A DNA stretch of 64,000 bases from Akebia trifoliata (taxonomy: Eukaryota; Streptophyta; Magnoliopsida; Ranunculales; Lardizabalaceae): assembly GCA_017979445.1 (NCBI GenBank), contig CM030706.1:24096281-24160280 (forward strand). The letters run 5' to 3'. The translations under genes and the position numbers were made by a program. The notes beneath the pieces were generated by a model. It did no database searches. It saw only the letters and a program-made list of their open reading frames with translations, and was not told the DNA's origin. How positions within the stretch are numbered: the stretch's first letter is position 1; every line of letters starts with the position of its first letter. Below are positions 1 to 9,665 of the stretch, piece by piece.

Positions 1-1305
1 GTTCTTAGTAGAATTAGGAGAATATTTTTTTAGAAATATATGAGAGTATGAGAGTAGAGTAGAAGAGAGTTAAGAGAAGATTTTTCTTTTTAGTCTAAGA
101 CTTTGTGCCATTTTAGAAGGTGAGGGGGGTATTTATAGGTGTTTAGAGATTATTTTAGGGATATAATGGGGTGAAGAAATAAAATCGTAGAGAATGGCAT
201 GGGATTTGAAAGTAGGGTGTGAAATTTAAAGTTGGGATGAGGGTAGTTGTGTAATAAAGGTAAATGGATAATTTTTAATCCAAATGATTTGGATCCTCCC
301 CAACCCATTTGGGTGGAGTGTTTAGTGAGGTGAGATGATGGGTGTTTGATTTAAGAGAATGGGGGTGTGAAGGAGTAGTTTGTTGATTGAGTGTCAGGTA
401 GGTTGAAGGGGAGTGGTGTTTAGGTTAGGAGAGTGGGTTGTGTAAGGGATTAGTTGATTAGATTTTGGAAGGGTTAAGGAGATGATAAAATGTGTCAAAA
501 AGGGATGGGGAGGTGAGGTGATTAGATGAGTTGATTGGAGGGAAAAAGTGTAAGGATAACTTGTGAGAATGGATTGAGGGTGAATGATGAAGGGAAGTGT
601 GGGTTGTGATGTGGGTGGTTGGTTGTGTTAGAGAACTGTGAGGTTAGGTTTATGACATGGGGGTGTGGGTTGTGATATGGGTTGGTAGTATGTTAGAGAA
701 AAGTGATGGATTAGGATGTTGGGGGTATGGGTTGAGATAATTTTTAGATAAAAGTGATGGGGGTAGGTAGTTGGACGAGGGAAATGAGTTGGGGTGATGA
801 CATATGTCTCATTTGATGATCAAAGGGTGATTGATTCATGAGGATAATTGTTTGTGGGTTAGAGTTATGGATTATGGATGTGGATTTGAAATGATTTGGG
901 CTTGGGTTATTGGAATGATTTTAGGTTGTTGGAATTGGTTAGGATTATTTTAGAATGAATTTGAGGGTGGGTGTGTTTTAGGGTTCAAGTGATGTGGGAT
1001 TAAGTTTAAGTTAGGTTGGACAGGGTGAGAGATGATTTTGGGGGAGTTGAGGGTTTGTGGGCCTTAAACATGCTTGGGGCATTTTCGACTTTGAGGGTGG
1101 AACGGTGAAAAGTAGTGAAGATGGGGATACACCAAGTCTTTATTGTGGGTCCCTTAGTCCTTTAGGGGGTTTTAGGAACCTTCAAATCGATCAAAAATGC
1201 CACGTTCCAACGAATTGGGCTTTTTAGGCTGGTTGGCAAATTATTTAGAAAATTTGAATTTTAGTACTTTTTTCCAGTGGGGCCCGTTCAAATTGGGGTG
1301 TTACA
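1..1305 (-). repeat. Partial LTR of an unrelated retrotransposon (starts TGTAACACCCC)
   Basis: Read on the minus strand the segment begins TGTAACACCCCAATTTGAAC at 1305, the usual first bases of many plant Ty3/gypsy LTRs. It runs leftward out of the window, so the other end and the length are unknown. Purine-rich bases typical of a polypurine tract are not seen just right of 1305, so this is more likely a 5' LTR, or an LTR whose neighbour has been replaced, than a 3' LTR. Most of it (about 121-1060) has an extreme base bias, with almost no cytosine on the plus strand. A loose duplication built on gggttgtgatgtggg is visible near 598-720. No coding region is supported. Confidence 0.6.
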
Positions 1306-1311
1306 ACTGTC

Positions 1312-1350
1312 ATTCTTTGCAGGAATTGTGATTAAAGAACTGCAAAGAAT
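1312..1350. repeat. Perfect 11-bp inverted repeat (hairpin)
   Basis: ATTCTTTGCAG at 1312-1322 pairs exactly with CTGCAAAGAAT at 1340-1350 across a 17-base loop. It lies 6 bases beyond the LTR edge at 1305. No function is assigned. Confidence 0.6.
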
Positions 1351-1712
1351 ATATTAAACCCTAATTTGTACGGGCCAGAAAATTTTGTAAAAATACGATT
1401 TTGAAATATCAATTGAATTGATGACTTTTGTAGAAAATGGCTACTCAAGCATGGGGTCTGACAGAGTTTTACCTTATTAATTCCTTAATTTTGATGGCAT
1501 GAAGCACGTTTGAGATCTCAGATTCGATAAAATTTTGATGAGTTTTAAAATTCGAGTGTTTCTTCAGTCGTGTTTTGACAAATCGAAGTTGAGTACAACT
1601 CAAAAAGGTTTTTGATTTTTTAGTTTTTATTTAATTATTTATTTTTAATTTAATTTTTTTCTTTTTTTCTTTTTTTGATTTTTTGATTTTTAATTTTTTT
1701 TTCTTTTTGATT

Positions 1713-1716
<4 letters not shown>

Positions 1717-1744
<28 letters not shown>
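1717..1744. repeat. (GATT)7 microsatellite
   Basis: Seven uninterrupted copies of GATT inside a T-rich tract of about 150 bases. Confidence 0.9.
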
Positions 1745-1866
1745 TTTTATTTTTAATTTATTTATTATTACTGACTAATTCGTGATTGAAACACGAATGG
1801 CATTTGGCTCAGGTTCATCCATTCTTGAAGAACGGATATCATTTTTTTTATCTCATCCATGATTGG

Positions 1867-1901
1867 AGTACAGATGCAACGAAGTTTTCTTCATCTGTAC
1901 T
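1867..1901. repeat. Inverted repeat with an inner stem
   Basis: AGTACAGAT at 1867 pairs with ATCTGTACT ending at 1901, and inside it GAAG pairs with CTTC around a TTTT loop, with one asymmetric bulge. This is a plausible 35-base stem-loop. Its function is unknown. Confidence 0.55.
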
Positions 1902-2399
1902 GGTAACACAGACTAGTATAAATTTTGAACGCTTAAGGTTTGCACACCTTCTTACTTTCTCACTTTCTCTATTCTTCTTTGGTTTTACTCTTTGGTTTTG
2001 CGATTTATTTCCCCTTTTTTCCATTTCTTTTGTTTCTCTTTGATTTTGCACTTGTGGAGTGATCTATTTACCGTCAAGACAACTAGGGCATTGAGGTAGT
2101 TTCATTTTCTTTTGGTTTCTTGATTTTGATCTTAGAAATTCTTCTTAATTAATTTATTTTCTTTTTAGACTTGTAATCGTCCTTTTGATCGAATTTGGAG
2201 TGACCTCGGTGTATTTTGGAAACTCTAAGCAGTTTTAATAGATTGAGGTGAGTGATTTTATTTTTGAATGTTTTCATGATAAAAAATAATATAAACTGTC
2301 TCCCCTATTGTTTATTTTTTTTTTGGTTATTTTTATTTATTTATTTTTTCTTTTTGTATTTCTTATGGTGTTTTTGTTTTATTATGTGACGGGTGTATG

Positions 2400-3605
2400 T
2401 GGCTTTTGTACGAACTGCTAGTTTGTGAATTTTGAATGATGGTGGGGGTGTAGGGGGATTGGTTTGTGGATGATTAAGACCATTGATTGGATGGTGGTGT
2501 TCAGAGAATTGACCGTTGGTAGTAGTGGGTAGTGATGGTGGTTGGCGAACTTGGGGTTGAGATTGTGTAGGTGGTTGTGTTTGAGACTGGATGATAGGGT
2601 TAGTGGACTTGTCATTTGGATTGGGCTATTTCATAGGTGTTTGGACGGGGTCTGGATGCATTGGAGAGATTGATTTGGTGAGTTGAGTGTTTTTAGAAGA
2701 AAATTGATCGGGTAGGGTGGATAGATATTCTAGTTTGGATTTGTATGGTGGGTCAGGATGAGAGTTTTGTGAGTAGGGTGGTTTTAAAAGCTATTTTTAG
2801 GCGGGTGGAAGGTTGTTTTGGGGTTGAGATTTGGAGTGGTTTGGGGTGGTTTTGAGATAGTACCTTGGGATTGTTTCAAGTGTGGATTTGCGACTATTTT
2901 GAGAAGGTTTGAGTGAGGAAAATTCAGATGGTTTGATGGCGGTATAAGGTTGTTTTAGAGGGGATTTTTAGTGAAGGAATTTGAGTGGATGGGATGGTTT
3001 AGGGGAAGGATTTTGGGACTGATTGGTTTGGGATTTGCGAGTTGTTTTAGGGCAACTTAGGAGATTTGAGCGAGCTACGAAGTGTGTTTAAGACTAGGAG
3101 GCAGGTGTTGGTTGGATCGAATTGGTTCAAGCACTGTGGGTGCCTTTGGTGCTTTTTCACTTAACGTTTTCTTTTGCACTTTCTTATGCTTCTATCCTAC
3201 TTTAGCATTCTGAACTTTCTTGTTTGTGCTGTTTACATTAGAACCAGTGGGTATGTGGGGGATGGACATAGATGGGCATGATTAGGTAGGAAGGGGAATT
3301 GTGTTAGCTTGAACAGTTTTTAGGCAAGTAAACAGGGGCTTCATGGGTCTAGCGAAGGATTGACTGATTGAATATAAAGGTTTTGGTGAGATGGAATGGT
3401 TGAGATGGACCGGTTTTGTGGTTTGATAGGCATAGAATGATGAGTGTTAGTATCGTACTCAGGATGTGTCGGGCGAAATGGCTTGGATAGGTAGAACTTG
3501 GGGTTGGGGTTGAAAATCGTAGGTTTAGGTAGGTAAATAGACGTTGGTTTGACTTTTGGAAAAGTAGGTTAAGTGGTTGGATAAATGGATTTATGGTCAA
3601 GTTGA
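2400..3605. other. Cytosine-poor G/T-rich block without recognised gene
   Basis: The plus strand is rich in G and T with few C, most strongly at 2420-3130, like the LTR block at 121-1060. The interval 3130-3245 has normal composition, and 3246-3600 is moderately C-poor. Minus-strand frames at 2418-2615 and 3349-3621 stay open only because G is scarce on that strand, which removes most stop codons and gives Pro/Thr/Ser/Asn/His-rich translations. I do not regard them as genes. The block may be internal or LTR sequence of the same foreign element as 1-1305. Confidence 0.4.
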
Positions 3606-3761
3606 GTGGTTTGGTTTTCATGGGTTTGGCATATGGGTCTACTGGGTTTTCTTAGGTGTAGTTCGAGATGGGTAGAAATAGGTAGGTGGATAGGATTGGT
3701 TGCACCAGGATATAGGGTCATAGGGTTTCATACTATTGATCCTGCAAACTGTGGCTTGCAG

Positions 3762-4013
3762 ATGAGTAGAGACCGACGATCTAGAGTAGCGAGACATTCT
3801 TCTGATGAGGATGAGGAGGTGAGACCTAGGATCAGGACTCAATTTGCTTTGGGGTTTGGTGCAGTGATAGAGTCTGGTAGGCCTAGTCGACCTTTGTGGA
3901 GGCCCGACTTTTCTTCTATGGTTAGTTCTTCTTTCGGTAGTCGATCCGACGAGGCTAGTACTTCTTGGAGTAGTTCTGGTGAGAACTTTTTAGGTTTGAA
4001 TTTTTTATTGTAG
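3762..4013 (+). CDS. Unrecognised plus-strand ORF (83 aa), charged then Ser-rich
   Basis: I do not recognise this protein. From the ATG at 3762 it begins MSRDRRSRVARHSSDEDEEV, then has a Gly/Arg/Pro stretch and a Ser-rich end (SSFGSRSDEASTSWSSSG). The frame is open upstream to 3606, but that part lies in cytosine-poor DNA and looks non-coding. The last ten codons overlap, in antisense, the decayed integrase end of E1, so the true right edge of the fragment is near 3985. Immediately before the ATG the sequence GTGGCTTGCAG resembles a splice acceptor. It may be a gene or element fragment joined to the truncated E1. A chance ORF is possible. Confidence 0.3.
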   Translation: MSRDRRSRVARHSSDEDEEVRPRIRTQFALGFGAVIESGRPSRPLWRPDFSSMVSSSFGSRSDEASTSWSSSGENFLGLNFLL

Positions 4014-4880
4014 GCACTAGCTATTCATCGCTGATAGATCTATTTATGGCAAATGGCTGCAAGGTACTTTTCTTTTATCAAATTTAGTTGATCGAACCGA
4101 GCTTAAATCCATTCAGTTTCATCCAACTCTACTTCTTTTAAAATTAAGAGGGAGAGGATCTCGACTTCTACGGGAAAGACTGCTTCCATTCCGTATATTA
4201 GTGAGTAAGGCATTGTCCTAGTCAAAGTTCTGAACGAGGTTTGATAGGCGTGAAGTGCAAAAGGCAACATGTCGTGCCAATCCTTGTATGCAATAGCCAT
4301 CTTTTCAATAATTCTTTTAATATTCTTGTTGGCTGCCTCGACGACTTTATTCATATTGGGTCTGTAAGGTACTAAGTTGTGATGAGTGATCTGGAAGTCT
4401 TCGCACATCTTTATCATGTCCTTGTTTTTAAAGTTCTTGGCGTTATCAATTACTATTTTGCTAAGAAGCCCATATCGACAAATGATGTTGTTTTTTACAA
4501 ACTCTAGGATGATGCTCTTCGTGACATTAGCATAGGATGCCATTTTTACCCATTTGGTGAAGTAATCGAGAGCGATTAGGATGAAGCGGTGCCCATTTGC
4601 AACTTTCGGTGAGATTTGTCCGAAGACATCCATACCCCAAAGAGAGAAGGGCCAAAGGGTGGTCATGTTATGTAGCTCTAAAGGTTGAGCATTGATCTTG
4701 TTGGCATAAATCTGGTATAGATGGCATTTTCGAACATGTTGATAGTAATCACTTTTCATTGTTGTTCAGTAATATCTCATCTTCATAATCTTCTTAACTA
4801 ACATGTGACCGTTCATGTGGGGTTCGCAAACTCTACTATGCACAATCTTGATTAGTCTTTTTTGCTTCTACCTCTACTAC
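4012..4880 (-). pseudogene. E1 integrase (decayed)
   Basis: The enzyme would insert element cDNA into nuclear DNA. The longest open piece is 4103-4759 (218 aa). Catalytic triad residues are visible: D in LWGMDVFG, D in VIDNAKNFKN and E in VVEAANKN. The upstream zinc-binding region (about 4730-4860) is readable as VCEPHMNGHMLVKK and RKCHLYQ, but the last cysteine is Tyr and a stop replaces a conserved residue after RYY. The C-terminal part is readable to about 4012 with a further stop (LAAICHK then stop), then merges with foreign sequence. No chromodomain is seen. It is inactive because of stops and truncation. Confidence 0.85.
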
Positions 4881-5018
4881 GCATCAGAGTAGGACTTTAT
4901 GATGTGATTTCTTGTACAGAATATCGTTGCTCAAGAAGAATTGGCCTACTAATTTCTGAATCGTTCTTTGATCATTTAGCGTTGCATTTGATGGGAAGGT
5001 TCGATTTTCGAGGTAGTA

Positions 5019-5498
5019 TCATGGCTGTTCTTCGGATTCTTCTACTTTGACAGGTAGACAATAGGTCGGTTCATTTTGAATTCTGATCTCGATGGGGTCG
5101 ATGACTAAGTCTTCCGAGATGCTGATCATGGAAGCGAGTGTAACTAGTGCATCTACGAATTGGTTATTAGTTCTCGACATGTACGTGAATGAAATCATGT
5201 TGAAGCTTAAGCTTAATTCTTCGAGATACTCGTGGTAAGGGATCAATCTCTACTCTCAAGTCTTCCATTCTCCAGTCGTCTGATAGACTACTAGGCTTGA
5301 ATCTCCAAATACATCAATTTCATCTACTTCGAGATCTAATGTTACTTTCAACCCTACTATGCATGCCTTGTATTCTGCCTCGTTGTTGAAACATTGGAAT
5401 TTTAATTTGATGGCAATTGGTACGTGGGACCCATCTGGTTTGATCAAAACTACCCCTATTCTATTGCCTTTCTGATTTGCTACTTTATCAAAATACAT
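5019..5498 (-). pseudogene. E1 second (archaeal-like) RNase H
   Basis: This RNase H domain lies between the gypsy RNase H and integrase. The motifs are in order: MYFDKVANQKG (first Asp present, the following Gly changed to Lys), NNEAEYKACIVGL (Glu), FGDSSLVVYQ (Asp) and NNQFVDALVTLASM (last Asp). The frame is interrupted near 5247-5255 between GEWKT and PYHEYLEEL. The additional domain in this position is a known mark of Tat-lineage elements, where it is thought to help remove the RNA template. It is a pseudogene fragment. Confidence 0.85.
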
Positions 5499-5519
5499 TT
5501 TCTAGACTGGTTCTTCGTC

Positions 5520-6130
5520 ATCATCCTCAATCTCTGTGATTATATAGCTTCGTCGGGGAGGTTGTCTTTAATGGCTCATAATCGGGTAAAGGATGTTCGG
5601 CTAAGTGATCGATAATGGCTTGTCCCTTGATGGCTTTTTGAATGACATAAGTGACGTCAAATTGAGATAATAATAACTGTCATTTTGCAATATGACTTGT
5701 TAATGCTGATTTCTCGAAAAGGTATTTTAAGGGGTCCATCTTGGCAATAAGCATAGTCGAGTAACTAAGAAAATAGTGACGTAGCCTCTAAGATGCCCAG
5801 ACTAATGCACAACAAATCTTCTCAAGTGTTGAATATTTCACTTCATACTCGGTGAATTTCTTACTGAGATAATATATGGCTTCTTTCTTTCACCCTGATT
5901 CATCATATTACCCTAGTACACACCCCATTGATGTCTCTTGCACTAAGATGTACATTAGTAGAGGTCGCCCCGGCGTAGGAGGGATCATGACTAGTGGATT
6001 GAGCAAATATTGCTTGATTTTGTCAAAAGTTTCTTGACAATCCTTGTTCCATTTCTTCGGGGTATCCTTTCTGAGTAGCTTGAAGACTACTTCATAGATA
6101 GGTGTGAATTGAGGAATGAACTGGCTGATG
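5520..6130 (-). pseudogene. E1 RT connection and gypsy-type RNase H, heavily decayed
   Basis: Recognisable pieces on the minus strand include KMDPLKYLFEKSALT and SQFDVTYVIQKAIKG near 5600-5740, with a stop where the family has Trp. Upstream fragments of the RNase H-like fold (ERSHILSQ and EILEATSLF-like text) carry several stops between about 5760 and 5960. It continues the RT at 6131-6634. It is not functional. Confidence 0.7.
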
Positions 6131-6634
6131 TACTATATTCTCTCCAAAAAAGTTCTAACATCTCTTTTTGAAACAAGTACCTTCATTTTGAGGATATATT
6201 TGGTCTTTGCCGAATCTCTCTCGATGTCTCTTCTATTGATAACGAATACGAGTAGCTTGTTCGATGTTGCCCATAATACACATTTTGCTAGGTTGAGCCT
6301 TAAATTGTACTTCCTTAGCTTGTCGAACAACTTCTTCAAATTTACCAGATGGTCTTCTTCTATATTGGATTTAGCCATTATGTCATCTACGTAAATCTCC
6401 ATCTCCTTGAGAATCATGGCGTGGAATATTGCGGTCATCGCACGTTGATAAGTTGTCCCAACGTTCTTAAACCCGAATGTCATGAATTTATAATGGAAAG
6501 TAACATAGGGTGTGATGAATGCAGGTTTTTCTTGGTTTTCTTCTACCATTTTTTTTGGTTATAGCATGAGAAATCATCCATGAACAAGAACATGCCATGC
6601 CCTATTATACTGTCGACTAGAGTGTCGATGTATG
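6131..6634 (-). pseudogene. E1 reverse transcriptase, fingers/palm (C-terminal part)
   Basis: The frame is open from the E2 junction: YIDTLVDS, then FMDDFSCYNQ (catalytic Asp of motif A), FITPYVTFHYKFMTFGFKNVG, and EIYVDDIMAKS with the YVDD catalytic box. It ends in decayed LVFVINRRDIE. No stop occurs for about 165 codons, although the rest of E1 pol is broken. The N-terminal half continues at 17859 beyond the E2 insertion. Confidence 0.88.
6630..6634. repeat. Target-site duplication of E2, left copy (GTATG)
   Basis: GTATG precedes the LTR. The right copy after 17858 is GTTTG (one difference). Using the left copy and removing E2 restores the E1 reading PLPYIDTLVD, which supports GTATG as the original. 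Confidence 0.85.
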
Positions 6635-8118
6635 TGAAAGTGCCCTCGATCTGAGGGGTGTGCCGATCCGCTTTTGACCTTTAAGATTTGAAAGTCACCA
6701 CCTAGTTATTACGGTCTAGGAACCGAATATTGACTCTAAAAGGTAAATAATACTAATCTACGAAAGAGAAATACGGGTCCGGGGATCACGTTACGGGGTT
6801 GGAAGGTGTTAGGAACCAATCCCACCGGACAAACACCGGTCTCTACTAATTTTCAAATAAACTACATTGCTAAAAAGACCTAAATAATAATAATAAAATA
6901 AAAATAGTCACCTTTTTCGAATGCAACGATTTTGTTCTTTCAGATCTGATAGAACAGCTCCTTGTACAGTATTCCTTACTTCATTCTGTCACTGGATTCA
7001 CTTAAGACCTTTAAGGCGAAGTACCTCCTTCTTAGTTATGAATTTTTTGAATTTGTTTATGGATTTGTGGGTGTTTTTGAAGGGTTTCTAGGTATTTTTT
7101 GAGTTAAAGTTGAAGTATGGGTGTCAGGGCTTCAAAATTAGGGTTTATGGGAGGCTCCGGAGGTTCCTTGACCTACTTTTCCTAGGATTTATTTTTTGAT
7201 ACGAAAATAGGTTGTAGGGGCCCTTATTTATAGATTTTTTTAAAGTACTTTTTAGATAGAGTTAGTTTTTAATTAGAATTATAGAGTTAGTGTTTAATTA
7301 GAATTATTTTAGATAGTTTTATAGTTTGATTAAAATTCTTTTAAATAGAGTTAGTGTTTAATTAGAATTACTTTAGATAGTTTTATAGTTTGATTAGAAT
7401 TCTTTTAGGGTTTTGACTTTTAGTTTCACTCGATTGACTTGCCTTTAGAATTTTTACTTGAGTCTCACTTGATTGACTTTAATTTTAATTAGGATTTCAC
7501 TTTAAATCAATTAATGTTTTAATTATAAATTTGAGAATTTTTAATTATTAAAATTGTAAAATTATCGTTTTGCCCTTGGAGATGACTTTTTGCGTTTTAA
7601 ATCTTTTTTCAATATTCCATGATGTTTTGGAATTGATTTTTCTTAAGGAATTCAATAAGAATATTGGTTTGTGCCATTTGTGAAATTTTGTGCGAAATGA
7701 TCGTGAACTTTATGAGGGGTATTTTCATAATTTTATCAAATTTTGTGAAAATTGACGAAATGGTTTATTTGGTTTCGATTTATTGTTTTATGTATTTGAA
7801 AGGATTTTCCTAAGCGTAATGTAGGCTTTAGGGATGTTTTGTTGTTAGGGGTATTTTGATAATTTGATTATTTTTTAGTGAGTTTTATCGTAAAACTTCT
7901 TTTTGTCTGCAAAATGAGGATTTTTATGTTTTTGGGATTATATTTTTCTAGCGTAGCGTGGTTTCTACAGTTTTAGTAGTTTGAGATACTTCATCTGAAT
8001 TTCTGAAACATATCTAGTAACAAATAAAGTATTGAAATAATTATCCATCATTGGAAACTGTTGCGATCGGGTTGATGAGTTGATTAATCAGGCGAGTGCA
8101 AAAATGAGGTGTCTACAG
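6635..8118 (-). repeat. E2 3' LTR
   Basis: 1484 bases, from TGAAAGTGCC to GTGTCTACA on the plus strand, i.e. TGTAGACACC to GCACTTTCA in sense. It abuts the polypurine tract at 8119, so it is the 3' LTR of a minus-strand element. Diverged short repeats built on TTAGAATT/GATAGAGTTAGTGTTTAA occur near 7250-7400. It differs from the 5' LTR (16360-17858) by many substitutions and small indels. Confidence 0.92.
7225..7233 (-). promoter_or_regulatory. LTR TATA box (CTATAAATA)
   Basis: CTATAAATA on the sense (minus) strand, conserved at the same place in the other LTR copies (16962, 19370, 28714, 31615, 54836). It is the probable core promoter of the LTR. Confidence 0.7.
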
Positions 8119-8131
8119 ATGCCCCTCTTTG
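8119..8131 (-). other. E2 polypurine tract
   Basis: The sense strand reads CAAAGAGGGGCATC directly before the 3' LTR TGTAGACACC. This is the expected primer for plus-strand synthesis and is shared by E3, E4, E7 and the plus-strand element. Confidence 0.85.
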
Positions 8132-9590
8132 ACAGAGGGTTGAAGCAAACTAGATAGCAAATTTATTTTGGTAGATAGTACGATATCCGAATGCCAAAGC
8201 TAGTGACAGTTCATTTTGCAGCCTGATTTAACAATTCGTCAGGATGTTCGGATCCTTGAAAATAAAAATCTCCCCGAATTAAAAATTATCTGGTCCTCAA
8301 GCGCAAGCTCTCACTGACGGCGTCAGATCCTTGAATTTTAGAGAGTTCTCCCTGACTAAAATGTGCAAGTGTGAGTGTGTGTACTATGTGAAACTAAGTA
8401 AAAATTGAACATAATCATGGCATAAACTGAATATAAAACTGAGCATAATTCCGAGAAAACCCTCACGGTATCTGGGCATAATTCCAAGAAAGTCCTCGGC
8501 GACATCTGAGCAAAATCCAAGTTAACATTTGACGACAATTGAGCAAAATCCAAGATAACCCTTGGCGGCATCTGAGAAAAATCCAAGATTACCTTTGATG
8601 AATTGAGCAAAATCCAAGTTAACCCTTGGCGGCATATGAGCAAAATCCAAGATAACCTTGGCGGCAACTGAGAAAATTTCAAGTTAACCCTTGGCGGCAA
8701 CTGAGCAAAATCCAAGATAACCCTCGGCGACATCTGAGCAAAATCCAAATAAACCCTTGGTGGCAACTGAGCAAAACTGGGAAGGAATGAATAAATTTGA
8801 GAAATAATAATTGAAAATGAATCTGGAAAAGAGTGATTGAATCTGGGAGTGAATCAATGAATATGAAAAAGAATGAATAAATCTGGGAAAGAAAGAATGA
8901 ATCTGAAGAAGAATAAATAACTCTGAAAAAGAATGAATAAGTATGGGAAAGACATTAATTAATCTGGGAAAGAGGGAATGGCCTATTTCCTACTCTAGGT
9001 AAATGAGTTATTCTCTGACCAAAATATGAGATCAGAAACGCTTTTCTTTGAACCTCAATATTTATTTCAAGAATTTTATAAATTTAAAAAATCAAAATTT
9101 TAATTTCTTTAAACCTCAAGGGTTTTTCAAAATTTATTATCAAGAGGGTAACCTTAAGTTTGGGGTAACCTTAAGCTTGGAATTCCTTTTATCTTTTAGG
9201 ATTAACATTGCTCAACCTTAAAAATAAAATGCCCCTAGTTTGACAGGAAACATGACATTGGAGATAATTGAACACATCATGTAAAAATTAAAAAAAATAC
9301 CCCTAGTATAAGGGGAAAGCTATATATTAGAGAAGAAAGAAAATGCCCCTTGTATGAAGGTTTGAAATATTTGATTACCACAAGCACAATAAAGATCCAC
9401 AAGCACAATATTTGATTACCACAAGACAAGTACCCACAACGGGCTTGATTACGGACTACAACTCAAGATATTGCTTACAACGGGTAAGACTGAGGCACTA
9501 TGATCTTTAGGGGACAACTGGGCGACGTTGAGAAATTTTAAAGCCATTCTAAGTATTGACTCGGTATGTTTATTCTAACTGATCGGACTT
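8132..9590 (-). other. E2 3' untranslated region with 33-bp minisatellite
   Basis: From the PPT to about 8440 the sequence matches the 3' ends of the other elements. Tandem 33-bp units (CTGAGCAAAATCCAAGATAA type) fill about 8440-8785, giving an 11-residue periodic minus-strand ORF (MPPRVILDFAQ-like) that I judge a by-product. Diverged GAATGAATAAATCTGGGAAA repeats follow to about 8985. The part 9000-9395 matches 33840-34200 of E4. At about 9395-9420 this is joined to sequence next to gag, with a repeated ATTTGATTACCACAAG at the junction. Confidence 0.65.
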
Positions 9591-9594
9591 CTAA

Positions 9595-9665
9595 CCCTAA
9601 CTAGGCGGTGGAAGATTGAGCTTAGGTGCAATGATAACCATGAAACCTAATCGAATATGGATTTA
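9595..9665 (-). pseudogene. E2 remnant of the gag start
   Basis: The minus strand reads IIAPKL-like then PPPS codons, matching the N-terminus of the E4 Gag (IIIAPKLKRPPPSW) at about 41345-41400, then loses homology. This is the only trace of coding sequence in E2 from its own family, and marks the right edge of the gag-pol deletion. Confidence 0.6.

Larger units (their letters stand above)
1306..2399. other. Gene-free AT-rich stretch, T-rich low complexity
   Basis: No supported gene. It contains T-runs and TTTTGATTTT repeats at about 1610-1760, a GATT microsatellite and two small inverted repeats listed separately. The short open frames here (such as 1786-2043) are low-complexity and match no family I know. 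Composition from 1920 to 2400 (CTTT-rich, then TTTATTT-rich) resembles retrotransposon untranslated sequence, but this cannot be shown. Confidence 0.4.

Noticed and set aside
1786..2043. Plus-strand 85-aa ORF with a hydrophobic tail
   Set aside because: Low-complexity CTTT-rich DNA, no family, no supporting context. The hydrophobic tail comes from TTT/CTT codons.
4103..4759. A domesticated, functional integrase gene
   Set aside because: The frame is open for 218 codons, but the zinc-binding part and C-terminus carry stops and it is plainly a piece of split E1 pol.
8356..8766. Minus-strand ORF with 11-residue repeats (MPPRVILDFAQ-like)
   Set aside because: Exact product of a 33-bp minisatellite in a 3' untranslated region. 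Other copies of the same array are read in several frames, and on the opposite genomic strand.
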